Shown: one piece after another, positions 16,930 through 24,028 of the stretch
Layout of the letters: every line of letters begins with the position of its first letter
How positions within the stretch are numbered: position 1 is the stretch's first letter
DNA from: Pseudomonadota bacterium
Lineage (GTDB): Bacteria; Myxococcota_A; UBA9042; GCA-2863065
Length of the DNA stretch: 34,268 bases
NCBI GenBank assembly: GCA_002863065.1
Contig: PKDL01000067.1
Coordinates: forward strand, 1 to 34,268
Direction of reading: 5' to 3'
Made by a program: the position numbers and the translations under genes
The notes under the pieces: model-generated
What the model saw: only the letters and a program-made list of their open reading frames with translations
Databases searched by the model: none
Told to the model about the DNA's origin: nothing

Positions 16930-17359
16930 TTGCTCTCCCAGGGCGCATTTGCGAATCATCGCCGTCATTATTACGACGAGCGCCTGTGTCGGGGGCTGTA
17001 AGCGAGTTCCGAGTGAGCGGGTCTTCGTGCCGCAGGCTATGTCAGCTATCGAGGCAGGTAAGAAGCGCAGTCAGACACAGCATAAGAAAGAGCGGACGGA
17101 AGAACTCGGCGATCTGTGTATGCGGGCATGCGACAACTGGTTGGACCATCAGTTTGTTGTGCCGGTGTCATACGATGACCAGAGGGAGTCTCTACAGGAA
17201 GTGGTGGACAGCGTCATAGAATCGCAGCGGCAAAGGAACCGAGATACCTGTGTGTCGGAATGCCAGCGCCGTGCTGACCGTCCCAAAGCGCGCTGTATTG
17301 CCAGTGCGCCGAGTATTCTTGATATCGATGACTGTCGCTTTAAGCGACAACAAAGATGA
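16919..17359 (+). CDS. Small Cys-rich lipoprotein, paralogue 2
   Basis: About 146 residues from the ATG at 16919, which overlaps the end of the previous gene by 11 bases; the track's ATG at 16895 is an alternative. The signal LRIIAVIITTSACVGGC ends in lipobox VGGC. The mature part has CMRAC-x39-CVSEC-x10-C-x12-C, ending 'KARCIASAPSILDIDDC'. The C-terminal block matches paralogue 1 in every Cys spacing and in the basic residues before the third Cys, so the two arose by duplication and then diverged, with a longer inter-motif helix here. The position after an FHA-histidine kinase hints at an envelope input or partner for that kinase; this is inference. Confidence 0.75.
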   Translation: MLVDCSPRAHLRIIAVIITTSACVGGCKRVPSERVFVPQAMSAIEAGKKRSQTQHKKERTEELGDLCMRACDNWLDHQFVVPVSYDDQRESLQEVVDSVIESQRQRNRDTCVSECQRRADRPKARCIASAPSILDIDDCRFKRQQR

Positions 17360-17383
17360 TGCACGACCTACTCAACCGTTGAT

Positions 17384-17448
17384 CGCTAACTGTTCCGTTA
17401 TGCGTACCTCAAAAGATTCATTGATCATGGGCTGAGAAATCGTTAGCG
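17384..17448. repeat. Inverted repeat CGCTAAC ... GTTAGCG upstream of the esterase gene
   Basis: Perfect 7-base arms at 17384-17390 and 17442-17448, 51 bases apart. The right arm overlaps the proposed -10 (TAGCGT) of the esterase promoter. TTGATC also occurs twice here (17379, 17421). Either a paired operator or chance. Confidence 0.3.
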
Positions 17449-17456
17449 TCCCGCGC
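17421..17456 (+). promoter_or_regulatory. Probable promoter giving a near-leaderless esterase transcript
   Basis: TTGATC (17421-17426), a 17-base spacer and TAGCGT (17444-17449) end seven bases before the ATG at 17457. No Shine-Dalgarno is present. Confidence 0.4.
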
Positions 17457-18167
17457 ATGTCGAATCATCGCCATACCCCCCATTGGATTGCTGCCCTCGG
17501 TTTACTCATAACAATTGGGTTTTACACGCAGGCAGCATCGGCAGGGCTGGCAACATACGATTCTGGCCGAACCAAGTACCTTGTGTACACGCCGAAATCC
17601 TATACAGCAGACAAGGAGCTCCCTGCAGTCTTCGCATTCCACTGGTCTACCGGCCGAGCGCAGAGCATGCTGAAGCTGTGGCGTGAGACCGCGGAGCGGT
17701 ATGGGTTCATACTCGTTATACCAAACGCCAGACATCGCATGCGCTGGACCAAACGCGACGCAGCTGACGTTCAAGGTATCTTAGGCTCTGTCATTGAGAA
17801 GTACTCAGTGGATATATCCAGGCTGTATGCCACTGGCTTTTCTAGCGGGGCCAATTTTACCTACCGCGTACTGGTAGAAAACCCTGGTGTATTCCGCGCC
17901 GTCGGACCCTTTGGCGGTCGACTCGTACATCGGACCCAAGCGTTTGGCTCCTTCACTAGTACCGCAGACACCAGAATTTGCGTGTTTCATGGCACACGCG
18001 ATAAAACCATCAACCACAAGCATGCCAGAAGGGCGCGGACACGACTCCGCGCACATGGATTTGAAGTCGTCGAGCGGGACTTCCGGCAGGGGCATTGGCT
18101 TCCACGCGAATACGCTGACGACATGTGGCAGTGTCTTGACGGGATACATCACGACGGCGAGAGCTAG
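17457..18167 (+). CDS. Secreted esterase of the CE1 / LpqC / PHB-depolymerase-like family
   Basis: 236 residues. A signal peptide ends near 'YTQAASA', so it is exported. The alpha/beta-hydrolase core shows the family opening 'RTKYLVYTPKSYTADKELPAVFAFHWSTGRA', nucleophile elbow GFSSG (Ser129), acid 'VFHGTRDKTIN' and the His in 'RQGHWLPREY'. In CE1-type feruloyl esterases and PHB depolymerases this triad cleaves ester bonds of plant phenolic esters or polyesters. The length is at the short end for the group. The next gene is a 4-coumarate:CoA-ligase-like enzyme, so release and activation of a hydroxycinnamate-like acid is one reading, but the substrate cannot be told from sequence. Confidence 0.85.
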   Translation: MSNHRHTPHWIAALGLLITIGFYTQAASAGLATYDSGRTKYLVYTPKSYTADKELPAVFAFHWSTGRAQSMLKLWRETAERYGFILVIPNARHRMRWTKRDAADVQGILGSVIEKYSVDISRLYATGFSSGANFTYRVLVENPGVFRAVGPFGGRLVHRTQAFGSFTSTADTRICVFHGTRDKTINHKHARRARTRLRAHGFEVVERDFRQGHWLPREYADDMWQCLDGIHHDGES

Positions 18168-18181
18168 CACTAAGCGCTAGC
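18163..18181. repeat. GCTAGC-N7-GCTAGC at the end of the esterase gene
   Basis: Two copies of the palindrome GCTAGC (18163-18168 and 18176-18181) flank the TAG stop and can fold into a 6-bp hairpin with a 7-base loop. There is no T-run, so it is not a classical terminator. Confidence 0.3.
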
Positions 18182-18195
18182 AGGGTCGACCGCTT

Positions 18196-18223
18196 CTCGT
18201 CGCCGGGCCAGACGACGAGGAGA
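18196..18223 (+). promoter_or_regulatory. Hairpin overlapping the ribosome binding site of the acyl-CoA ligase
   Basis: CTCGTCG (18196-18202) pairs perfectly with CGACGAG (18213-18219) across a 10-base loop. The Shine-Dalgarno GAGGAGA (18217-18223) begins inside the 3' arm, six bases before the ATG at 18230. The fold would cover half of the ribosome site, allowing translational control. Confidence 0.45.
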
Positions 18224-18229
18224 ACGCAT

Positions 18230-19777
18230 ATGCCCATTCTAGAAAGCCAGTTCAGCATGCCAGCTGTGCCTGAACACACCATCACAGAGCACGTCTTACG
18301 TCACGTAGAGACCCTTGGAGCCAAAGCGGCCTTTATCGATGGGACGAGCGGGCGGACGGTCACGTATGCTGAGCTTGCCGATCAAATACGTGCACTCGCT
18401 GGTGGACTGCAAGCGCGCGGTATTGGCCCTGGGACTACTTGGGCTCTCATGGCACCCAATATTCCAGAATATGCTATTGTATTTCATGCATTAGCGTACT
18501 GCGGCGCCACCGTCACTACACTCAACCCCACCTACGGTGCCGAGGAGATCGCTTTCCAATTGAAGGATAGTGGTGCACAAGCAATTGTGACTGTGGGCAT
18601 GTTTCTTGAGACCGCGCGAACAGCTGCTGACATCGCTGGAGTTGACCAAGTGGTACTGCTCGGGCCGGGGGATGGCACTCCAATTACGGAGTTTTTTGGG
18701 CAGCCCTTGACCAAACAAGTTCCTGTCGATTTACGTCGTCACGTGGTGGTGCTCCCCTACTCATCTGGAACGACAGGTTTTCCCAAAGGCGTCATGCTGT
18801 CTCACTATAATCTCGTGGCAAATGTAGAACAACTGGCGGGCCACTTGCCTTTGGCATCGGATGAGATCGCATACGCCGTATTGCCGTTCTTCCATATTTA
18901 CGGGATGCAAGTTCTCATGAACTTCATGCTTGCGAGAGGATGCTCCGTAGTAACAGTGCCGAGATTTGACTTACCGCAAATGCTCCAACTGGTACAAGAC
19001 TATAAAATTACGAGACTATTCTTGGTGCCGCCTATTGTATTGGCACTCGCAAAACACCCTGTTGTCGATCAGTACGACTGCTCCAGTGTAAAGCAACTCT
19101 TCTCTGGGGCTGCTCCGCTTGGCGCGGAGGTTGCGGAAGCTGCGGCATCGCGATTGGGCTGCAATATTGCTCAAGGATACGGCATGACCGAGCTGTCTCC
19201 AGTATCGCACGCTATTCCTGAAGATGACTATCGGGCCGGATCAGTAGGTACCCTCATCGCAGGCACAGAAGCGCGCCTGATCGACCCAGAAACAGGCGCA
19301 GATGCGGAAGAGGGGGAGCGAGGCGAGATTTGGGTTCGGGGCCCTCAAGTCATGCTCGGCTATCTAAATAATACTGAGGCAACACGGCATACAATTGACG
19401 CCGAGGGCTGGTTGCATACGGGCGATATCGCATATGTCGATTCCGACGGACATACGTTCATTGTCGATCGCATGAAAGAGCTCATTAAGTACAAAGGATT
19501 TCAGGTGCCTCCTGCTGAGCTCGAGGCCTTACTTTTGACGCATGCTGAGGTGGCTGATGCGGCAGTGATTGGGGTGCCGGACGAAGAAGCGGGGGAGTTA
19601 CCCAAAGCATTCATCGTACGAACGTCCGGCAGTGCCATTGATGCGGATGCGCTCCAAGCGTTCGTAGCGGGTCATGTGGCGAGCTATAAACAAATCAGAA
19701 TCGTCGAATTTATCGATGCCATCCCGAAATCTGCATCTGGGAAAATTTTACGACGCGAGCTCCGAAGGCGCGATTAG
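18230..19777 (+). CDS. 4-coumarate:CoA-ligase-like AMP-forming acyl-CoA synthetase
   Basis: 515 residues, the usual length for the 4CL/firefly-luciferase branch of ANL enzymes. It has the phosphate-binding loop 'YSSGTTGFPKGVMLSH', the 'GYGMTELSP' adenine motif, 'GWLHTGDIAYVDSDGHTFIVDRMKELIKYKGFQVPPAELE' (hinge and CoA-site region) and the adenylation lysine in 'PKSASGKILRRELR'. These fit ATP-dependent activation of a carboxylate to an acyl-AMP and then acyl-CoA in the cytoplasm. The 'YKGFQVPPAELE' version is typical of aryl and medium/long-chain 4CL-like enzymes, so the acid may be a hydroxycinnamate or a fatty acid. A strong GAGGAGA precedes the start, partly buried in a hairpin. Confidence 0.92.
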   Translation: MPILESQFSMPAVPEHTITEHVLRHVETLGAKAAFIDGTSGRTVTYAELADQIRALAGGLQARGIGPGTTWALMAPNIPEYAIVFHALAYCGATVTTLNPTYGAEEIAFQLKDSGAQAIVTVGMFLETARTAADIAGVDQVVLLGPGDGTPITEFFGQPLTKQVPVDLRRHVVVLPYSSGTTGFPKGVMLSHYNLVANVEQLAGHLPLASDEIAYAVLPFFHIYGMQVLMNFMLARGCSVVTVPRFDLPQMLQLVQDYKITRLFLVPPIVLALAKHPVVDQYDCSSVKQLFSGAAPLGAEVAEAAASRLGCNIAQGYGMTELSPVSHAIPEDDYRAGSVGTLIAGTEARLIDPETGADAEEGERGEIWVRGPQVMLGYLNNTEATRHTIDAEGWLHTGDIAYVDSDGHTFIVDRMKELIKYKGFQVPPAELEALLLTHAEVADAAVIGVPDEEAGELPKAFIVRTSGSAIDADALQAFVAGHVASYKQIRIVEFIDAIPKSASGKILRRELRRRD

Positions 19778-19812
19778 TGCTTACGGATACATCGGCTTCA
19801 GCAGCTGCTTGT

Positions 19813-21351
19813 TTACCGCATACGGTGTGTGCGTTGTACTCGGCCGACTGAACGGGGAAATGGCGCGGTAAAATGCATAGTGATTAGGAAAAGGCTCGCG
19901 GAGATGGGGCCTAGCATGCCTGCTAATACGAATAGTGCGGGTCCTCCGGATACGTCTTGGTGCAGGTTGAATGCCTGTACGGTTGTCAGGACAAAATCGG
20001 TAAGGGTTGTGCCCGCTAGGAAAAGAGCTCCTGACCGTGCGATGGGTTTACCTCGCCACGTCAGCCATCCGAGTACCGCGAGGGCGATGGCCAGAAATGC
20101 ATCGAATGCTACCCACGCATTTTGAATACTCTCGTCGCCAAACCATCGGCTTCCGTCGGCAAGCGCAAGCAGGATGGTCCAGGGGACAAGCAGGCCTGCT
20201 AATAGAACTAGCATGATGGCCCAGTATCGTAGAGGAATGCGCCGGAGCATTCGGCGCATTGTATCGACCACGAAGCTCGCTAGCCCGCCACCTGCGAAAG
20301 CATCAAGTACTGCATGTATTGACGATATCGTATGACCCGATGGACATTGCACGATAAATTGCGAGGTCCACAATTCGGGTTTGAACCTGGCTTTGAACTG
20401 TCGCAGCCCATTAAAGCGATAAAATGGTTCTCCATGGCGTCTAAGCTGCTTGAGTAACCAGATCAGGACCGGGCGTTCGACCCTTGACTCTTCAATGCCG
20501 GCTAGGGGCGATAGACCAAGCGTGACCCAATCTTCTCCGGATGCTTGGGCGTCTTTCATTGCTGTGTGGATGAGCAGTTCAATGGTTCCATTTGGCGCAT
20601 CTGGCACGCGGATCACATCTTCAAAAAACCATCCTTGGCGTGCATAGACCGGGATTGCTGCGAGAAAACCGACGGCTCGTGAACCGGCCTCTGCCACGTA
20701 ATATCGTCGCTCGGCAGCATGGTGAAATGGCTGTAGATCGACGAGGAATCCGAGGCTACTCATTTGTCGACTGTTGAGCCAGCGCTCCAACACGTCGGCG
20801 ATTTCGGTACGTGTGGATGGTTCATTCAGTTCACTAGGAGTCAACCGGCGGATGGTTACTCCCTTGTTCAGTGCCCGATTACACTGCTGGCGTACGGTGC
20901 GTTTTTCTGGACTATTGAGCTCCCAGCCGCGTGGGTTCCATTCTGGTTGTTGGCCTATTGGTATTAGTCCGAAGTTGAAATCAGGTAGCCCCTCAATGGC
21001 GGAGATAAATCGCGCATCCGCACAAAAGAATAGGACGCGAAAGCCTGCTTCCATTGATTCTCGAACAAAACGTTGGCTGACCTGAGCGAGATGGTCGGGG
21101 GGGGCGACTGGAATACCTGCTACTGCTCGGTATCGACCTGCCTGGACCCAAGCAACTACCGCAGGCGGCCCGTTGTCGAGAGCATAGAACCAGTATTCGT
21201 ATCGCGGCTCCAAGATCTGGAAAGATGTCGCATGATCTCCATAGGCCCGTAGTGACTCCAAGACAGTATCATGATGAATATTCAACGTTGTGATTAGGAC
21301 CTCATTGCACTCGATATCGTCGAACCTGCCAAATCCCGGGATGGTAATCAA
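19813..21351 (-). CDS. MprF-like (DUF2156/LPG-synthase C) transferase with C-terminal membrane helices
   Basis: 512 residues from a TTG start without a clear Shine-Dalgarno, so the exact start is unsure. Residues ~10-340 match the double GNAT-like domain of MprF/DUF2156 proteins: 'YEYWFYALDNGPPAVVAWVQAGRYRAVAGIPVAPPDHLAQV', 'NRALNKGVTIRRL', 'RRYYVAEAGSRAVGFLAAIPVYARQGWFFEDVIR', 'GTIELLIHTAM' and 'FNGLRQFKARFKPE'. Known MprF proteins transfer an amino acid from tRNA to phosphatidylglycerol and carry their membrane part N-terminally; here about four TM helices (from residue ~375) follow the catalytic part. The role is probably amino-acylation of a lipid or another envelope amine acceptor. It converges with the acyl-CoA ligase. 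Confidence 0.8.
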   Translation of the reverse strand: MITIPGFGRFDDIECNEVLITTLNIHHDTVLESLRAYGDHATSFQILEPRYEYWFYALDNGPPAVVAWVQAGRYRAVAGIPVAPPDHLAQVSQRFVRESMEAGFRVLFFCADARFISAIEGLPDFNFGLIPIGQQPEWNPRGWELNSPEKRTVRQQCNRALNKGVTIRRLTPSELNEPSTRTEIADVLERWLNSRQMSSLGFLVDLQPFHHAAERRYYVAEAGSRAVGFLAAIPVYARQGWFFEDVIRVPDAPNGTIELLIHTAMKDAQASGEDWVTLGLSPLAGIEESRVERPVLIWLLKQLRRHGEPFYRFNGLRQFKARFKPELWTSQFIVQCPSGHTISSIHAVLDAFAGGGLASFVVDTMRRMLRRIPLRYWAIMLVLLAGLLVPWTILLALADGSRWFGDESIQNAWVAFDAFLAIALAVLGWLTWRGKPIARSGALFLAGTTLTDFVLTTVQAFNLHQDVSGGPALFVLAGMLGPISASLFLITMHFTAPFPRSVGRVQRTHRMR

Positions 21352-21404
21352 CTACGCCCAAGTGGAGACATATGGTTGATTCTGAACCAGAGGGCTCAAC
21401 GAGG

Positions 21405-21725
21405 TTACAAATCATTCAGAGAAGCGCACGATTGGCATTGCTCCAGCCAAGGCATTTCGCGGAGTGCGCCGGGCGCAAATGACGTGCCACATTGAATGCA
21501 TCGACCAAAACTCCCATCGTCTGCACGCAATCTCGTCCGGGCACGCTCTATGAGGTCCAAGTAATCTCGGAGTCGTTTCTCTTGCAGGTTTGTCGTGTCG
21601 AGATCGAGACCATCAAGGTCTGACAGTCTGAAATCCTTTCCTGCTTTTAAGTCAGCCAGTCGTTGGGCAATTTCCCAGCCTTTCGCGGCAAGCGTCTTCT
21701 TGTACTGCTCGTTTTTGTCCACCAT
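21405..21725 (-). CDS. DksA/TraR-type zinc finger protein
   Basis: About 106 residues from the ATG at 21725, preceded closely by AGGAG; the track's start at 21755 adds ten residues. An N-terminal helical region, probably a coiled-coil hairpin ('YKKTLAAKGWEIAQRLADLKAG ... LQEKRLRDYLDLIERARTRL'), is followed by a C4 zinc finger, CIQC...CQSC, with 'SFAPGALREMPWLEQC' matching the 'I...RL.a.P.a..C..C' signature of TraR/DksA. DksA family members enter the RNA polymerase secondary channel; the acidic tip residues needed for that are not obvious here, so the target is uncertain. It lies between the MprF-like gene and the divergent aminotransferase. Confidence 0.8.
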   Translation of the reverse strand: MVDKNEQYKKTLAAKGWEIAQRLADLKAGKDFRLSDLDGLDLDTTNLQEKRLRDYLDLIERARTRLRADDGSFGRCIQCGTSFAPGALREMPWLEQCQSCASLNDL

Positions 21726-21801
21726 GTCTCCTATGGTACGAAATTGAACCAGCAATATCAGTCTTTGAACTCCTGCCGTCGAAGCTGTGTGAGGAGTGCG
21801 C

Positions 21802-21814
21802 TATGATGCAGATA
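21802..21814 (+). promoter_or_regulatory. Extended -10-like box directly ahead of a leaderless aminotransferase start
   Basis: TATGAT (21802-21807, 5/6 to TATAAT) is followed by exactly six bases and the ATG at 21814, placing +1 on the start codon. A weak TCGAAG lies 17 bases upstream. The GAGGAG at 21791-21796 is too far (17 bases) to serve this ATG. Confidence 0.5.
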
Positions 21815-22914
21815 TGGCAGTACCCTTCTTAGACCTGTCTCGTGTCAATAGTCCCCAATGGGCGGACTACCGAGCGGCTTTTGACCGCGTGATGACGGAA
21901 TCGCAGTTCATCATGGGCACCGACGTAGAGGCTTTTGAAAGAGAGTTCGCCGCATGGGTCGGAGTTACTCATGCGGTAGGTATGTCGTCGGGCACCGACG
22001 CACTCTTGGCCACATTGATGGCATACGGTATTGGGCCTGGTGATGACGTACTCGTGCCGACGCTCACCTTCTTCGCAACCGCTGGTACGGTAGCGCGGCT
22101 GGGCGCACGTCCTATTTTCGTCGACGTGGATCCATCCACGATGCTTATCGATATCGACCAAGCATTAGAGCGTCGCACTGCTAATACTCGGGCCATAATT
22201 TCAGTGCACCTATTTGGTCAGTGTGTACCGCTAGACCCACTTCAAGACACTACACTTTTCATTATCGAAGATGCGGCCCAAGCGCATGGTGCCACTAACT
22301 CGCATGGCGTGATGGTTGGTGCGCAAGGGCATGCGGCCTGTTTTTCTTTCTTTCCGACCAAGCCGCTCGGTGGTTTTGGCGATGGCGGAATGGTGACAAC
22401 AAATGATGACGACTTTGCCGACCGCCTGCGATTGATGCGTGTCCATGGCGCTAGGCCAAAGTTTCATCACCTCCACGTTGGTGGAAACTTCCGCCTCGAC
22501 ACCCTTCAGGCGGCCCTCTTACGGCACAAACTTCCGACGGTAGACGCTCAAGCAGATGCTCGCCGGGCGATTGCCGCCCGTTATCGTGATGCGCTCTCAG
22601 TGTTAGAGGGACGCGGGACTTGGCGTTGGGTGGGCCGTACGCCAGGGCGTCATGTCTTTCATCAGCTATGCGGTCTTGCTAGCGCAAGAGATGAGCTACG
22701 GGCATACCTAAAGACACTCGGGATCGGAACTGGTGTGTACTATCCCGAGCCCCTACATACTCAGCCCTGTTTTGAATCGCTGGAACAGGGGCTTGGTCAC
22801 TGTCCGAATGCAGAAAAGGCCTGCAATGAATTAGTCGCCTTGCCATGCTTTGCGGGACTAACTGATTCGGAAATCGACGAAGTGGCAAATGCCATTATAT
22901 CTTTCTATCTCTAG
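21814..22914 (+). CDS. DegT/DnrJ/EryC1-family PLP sugar aminotransferase
   Basis: 366 residues beginning MAVPFLDLSRVN, the standard family start; the track's GTG at 21796 adds six residues. Motifs: 'GTDVEAFEREFAAWVGVTHAVGMSSGTDALLATLMAYGIGPGDDVLVPTLTFFATAGTVARLGARPIFVDVD', 'IIEDAAQAHGA' (PLP Asp) and the Schiff-base Lys183 in 'SFFPTKPLGGFGDGGMV', then 'GGNFRLDTLQAALLRHKL' and the late 'GVYYPEPLHTQPCF'. Such enzymes aminate a keto-sugar nucleotide for O-antigen, capsule or glycan synthesis, in the cytoplasm with Glu usually the amino donor. The context (WecA-like transferase, nucleotidyltransferase, deacetylase) supports a surface-glycan role; the exact sugar is unknown. Confidence 0.93.
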   Translation: MAVPFLDLSRVNSPQWADYRAAFDRVMTESQFIMGTDVEAFEREFAAWVGVTHAVGMSSGTDALLATLMAYGIGPGDDVLVPTLTFFATAGTVARLGARPIFVDVDPSTMLIDIDQALERRTANTRAIISVHLFGQCVPLDPLQDTTLFIIEDAAQAHGATNSHGVMVGAQGHAACFSFFPTKPLGGFGDGGMVTTNDDDFADRLRLMRVHGARPKFHHLHVGGNFRLDTLQAALLRHKLPTVDAQADARRAIAARYRDALSVLEGRGTWRWVGRTPGRHVFHQLCGLASARDELRAYLKTLGIGTGVYYPEPLHTQPCFESLEQGLGHCPNAEKACNELVALPCFAGLTDSEIDEVANAIISFYL

Positions 22915-22936
22915 TCTCTGTCGCTGGGTAGTGCGC

Positions 22937-24019
22937 CTAGACACGCGGGACAGTAGCCAGGGTATCTGCCAGACGCACAGATGAATACTTCGCTACGAAG
23001 TATGCTCTCTGGCGGCTGTTCGATAGCAATGGAAGCATGGTTAGACACTCCAGCACACGTTGTTGGAGTCCATCCCGACATAGCCGTCCTGTTTCTGGGG
23101 CATGTAGTATGCGAAAAAGCGCCCGCGACATTGCAGGCGGAGCGCATGCCTCGAACACCTGTGTTGGAATCTCGGTAGCCATGAACGTCGAGCACAATCG
23201 CAGCAGTTCATATAGCATGTACTCCGCCTGCGCTGACTTTGCTGTTTCCACTACGGTGTCCCAGCAGAGTGAGCGGTTTTCGATCCAAAGATGTGCGTCG
23301 ACTAGCTGTTTTAGCGGTCCCATGAATAACTCGCGGCCGCTATGAAGTGCGAAGTGCACAAGCTGATCCTCGTCCCGTAGTCGGCGAGCTGTATTTTCGA
23401 TGGGTATCGAGCGTTCAATCCAGTCATCATAGTCAATAGGGTGGCGGTAATACTGTGCAAAACCTGTGTGTAGCTCTACGACCAGCGAGAGCTGCTCTGC
23501 GGGACGAAACTGGAATACACGTTCATGATACGTCTTGCGACTCGCTGGTCGTGTAGGGAACAGCTCGTGTTCCACGGCCCCAATGCGTTTCAGAATCTCC
23601 GCTGCATGTGATGCGTGACTTTTTGACACCAATATATCGAGGTCATTCATGGAACGCAGGGCGGGATCCGGATACACGAGAGGTGCAATTGCTGCCCCTT
23701 TCAGAAGCACCGTGTTTATTCCTTCAGCATGAAGGGCGCTTAGTACCCGGGTCGTTAGCTTTACTTGGTGTAGGTGCATGAAGGCGAGGTAGGTATAACG
23801 CTTAGCGAGTGTATCTAGGTCTTTTGGGTGCAAATATGCCCGCAGGCCCTTCATACCTCCGGCATGAAACCAAATAAGCGCCTGTAGCTTCCCTTTCGAT
23901 ATTGTACGAAATAGCGTGTCTTTCGGAAGTTGCACTGCCCAGTCAGTCACTCGTCCGATGGCGGCTTTCAGTGCCCATTGAGTGCAAAGCTGTTTGGGTT
24001 CATTTTTAGGCAAAGACAC
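22937..24019 (-). CDS. PF14907-type nucleotidyltransferase family protein
   Basis: 360 residues from a GTG start, nine bases after the stop of the WecA-like gene and so probably co-transcribed with it. The hallmark is 'INTVLLKGAAIAPLVYPDPALRSMNDLDILVSKSHASHAAEIL' (residues ~105-140), in which DLD supplies the metal-binding acidic pair of a Pol-beta-like nucleotidyltransferase. A later 'VVELHTGF' gives a third acidic strand, and 'RRLRDEDQLVHFALHSGRE' is also typical. These proteins recur in polysaccharide clusters of Proteobacteria, often beside PqqD-like genes, but have no established reaction. No PqqD-like gene was seen here. The location next to a lipid-linked sugar transferase supports a glycan-assembly role. 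Confidence 0.85.
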   Translation of the reverse strand: MSLPKNEPKQLCTQWALKAAIGRVTDWAVQLPKDTLFRTISKGKLQALIWFHAGGMKGLRAYLHPKDLDTLAKRYTYLAFMHLHQVKLTTRVLSALHAEGINTVLLKGAAIAPLVYPDPALRSMNDLDILVSKSHASHAAEILKRIGAVEHELFPTRPASRKTYHERVFQFRPAEQLSLVVELHTGFAQYYRHPIDYDDWIERSIPIENTARRLRDEDQLVHFALHSGRELFMGPLKQLVDAHLWIENRSLCWDTVVETAKSAQAEYMLYELLRLCSTFMATEIPTQVFEACAPPAMSRALFRILHAPETGRLCRDGLQQRVLECLTMLPLLSNSRQRAYFVAKYSSVRLADTLATVPRV

Positions 24020-24028
24020 AACACTTAA

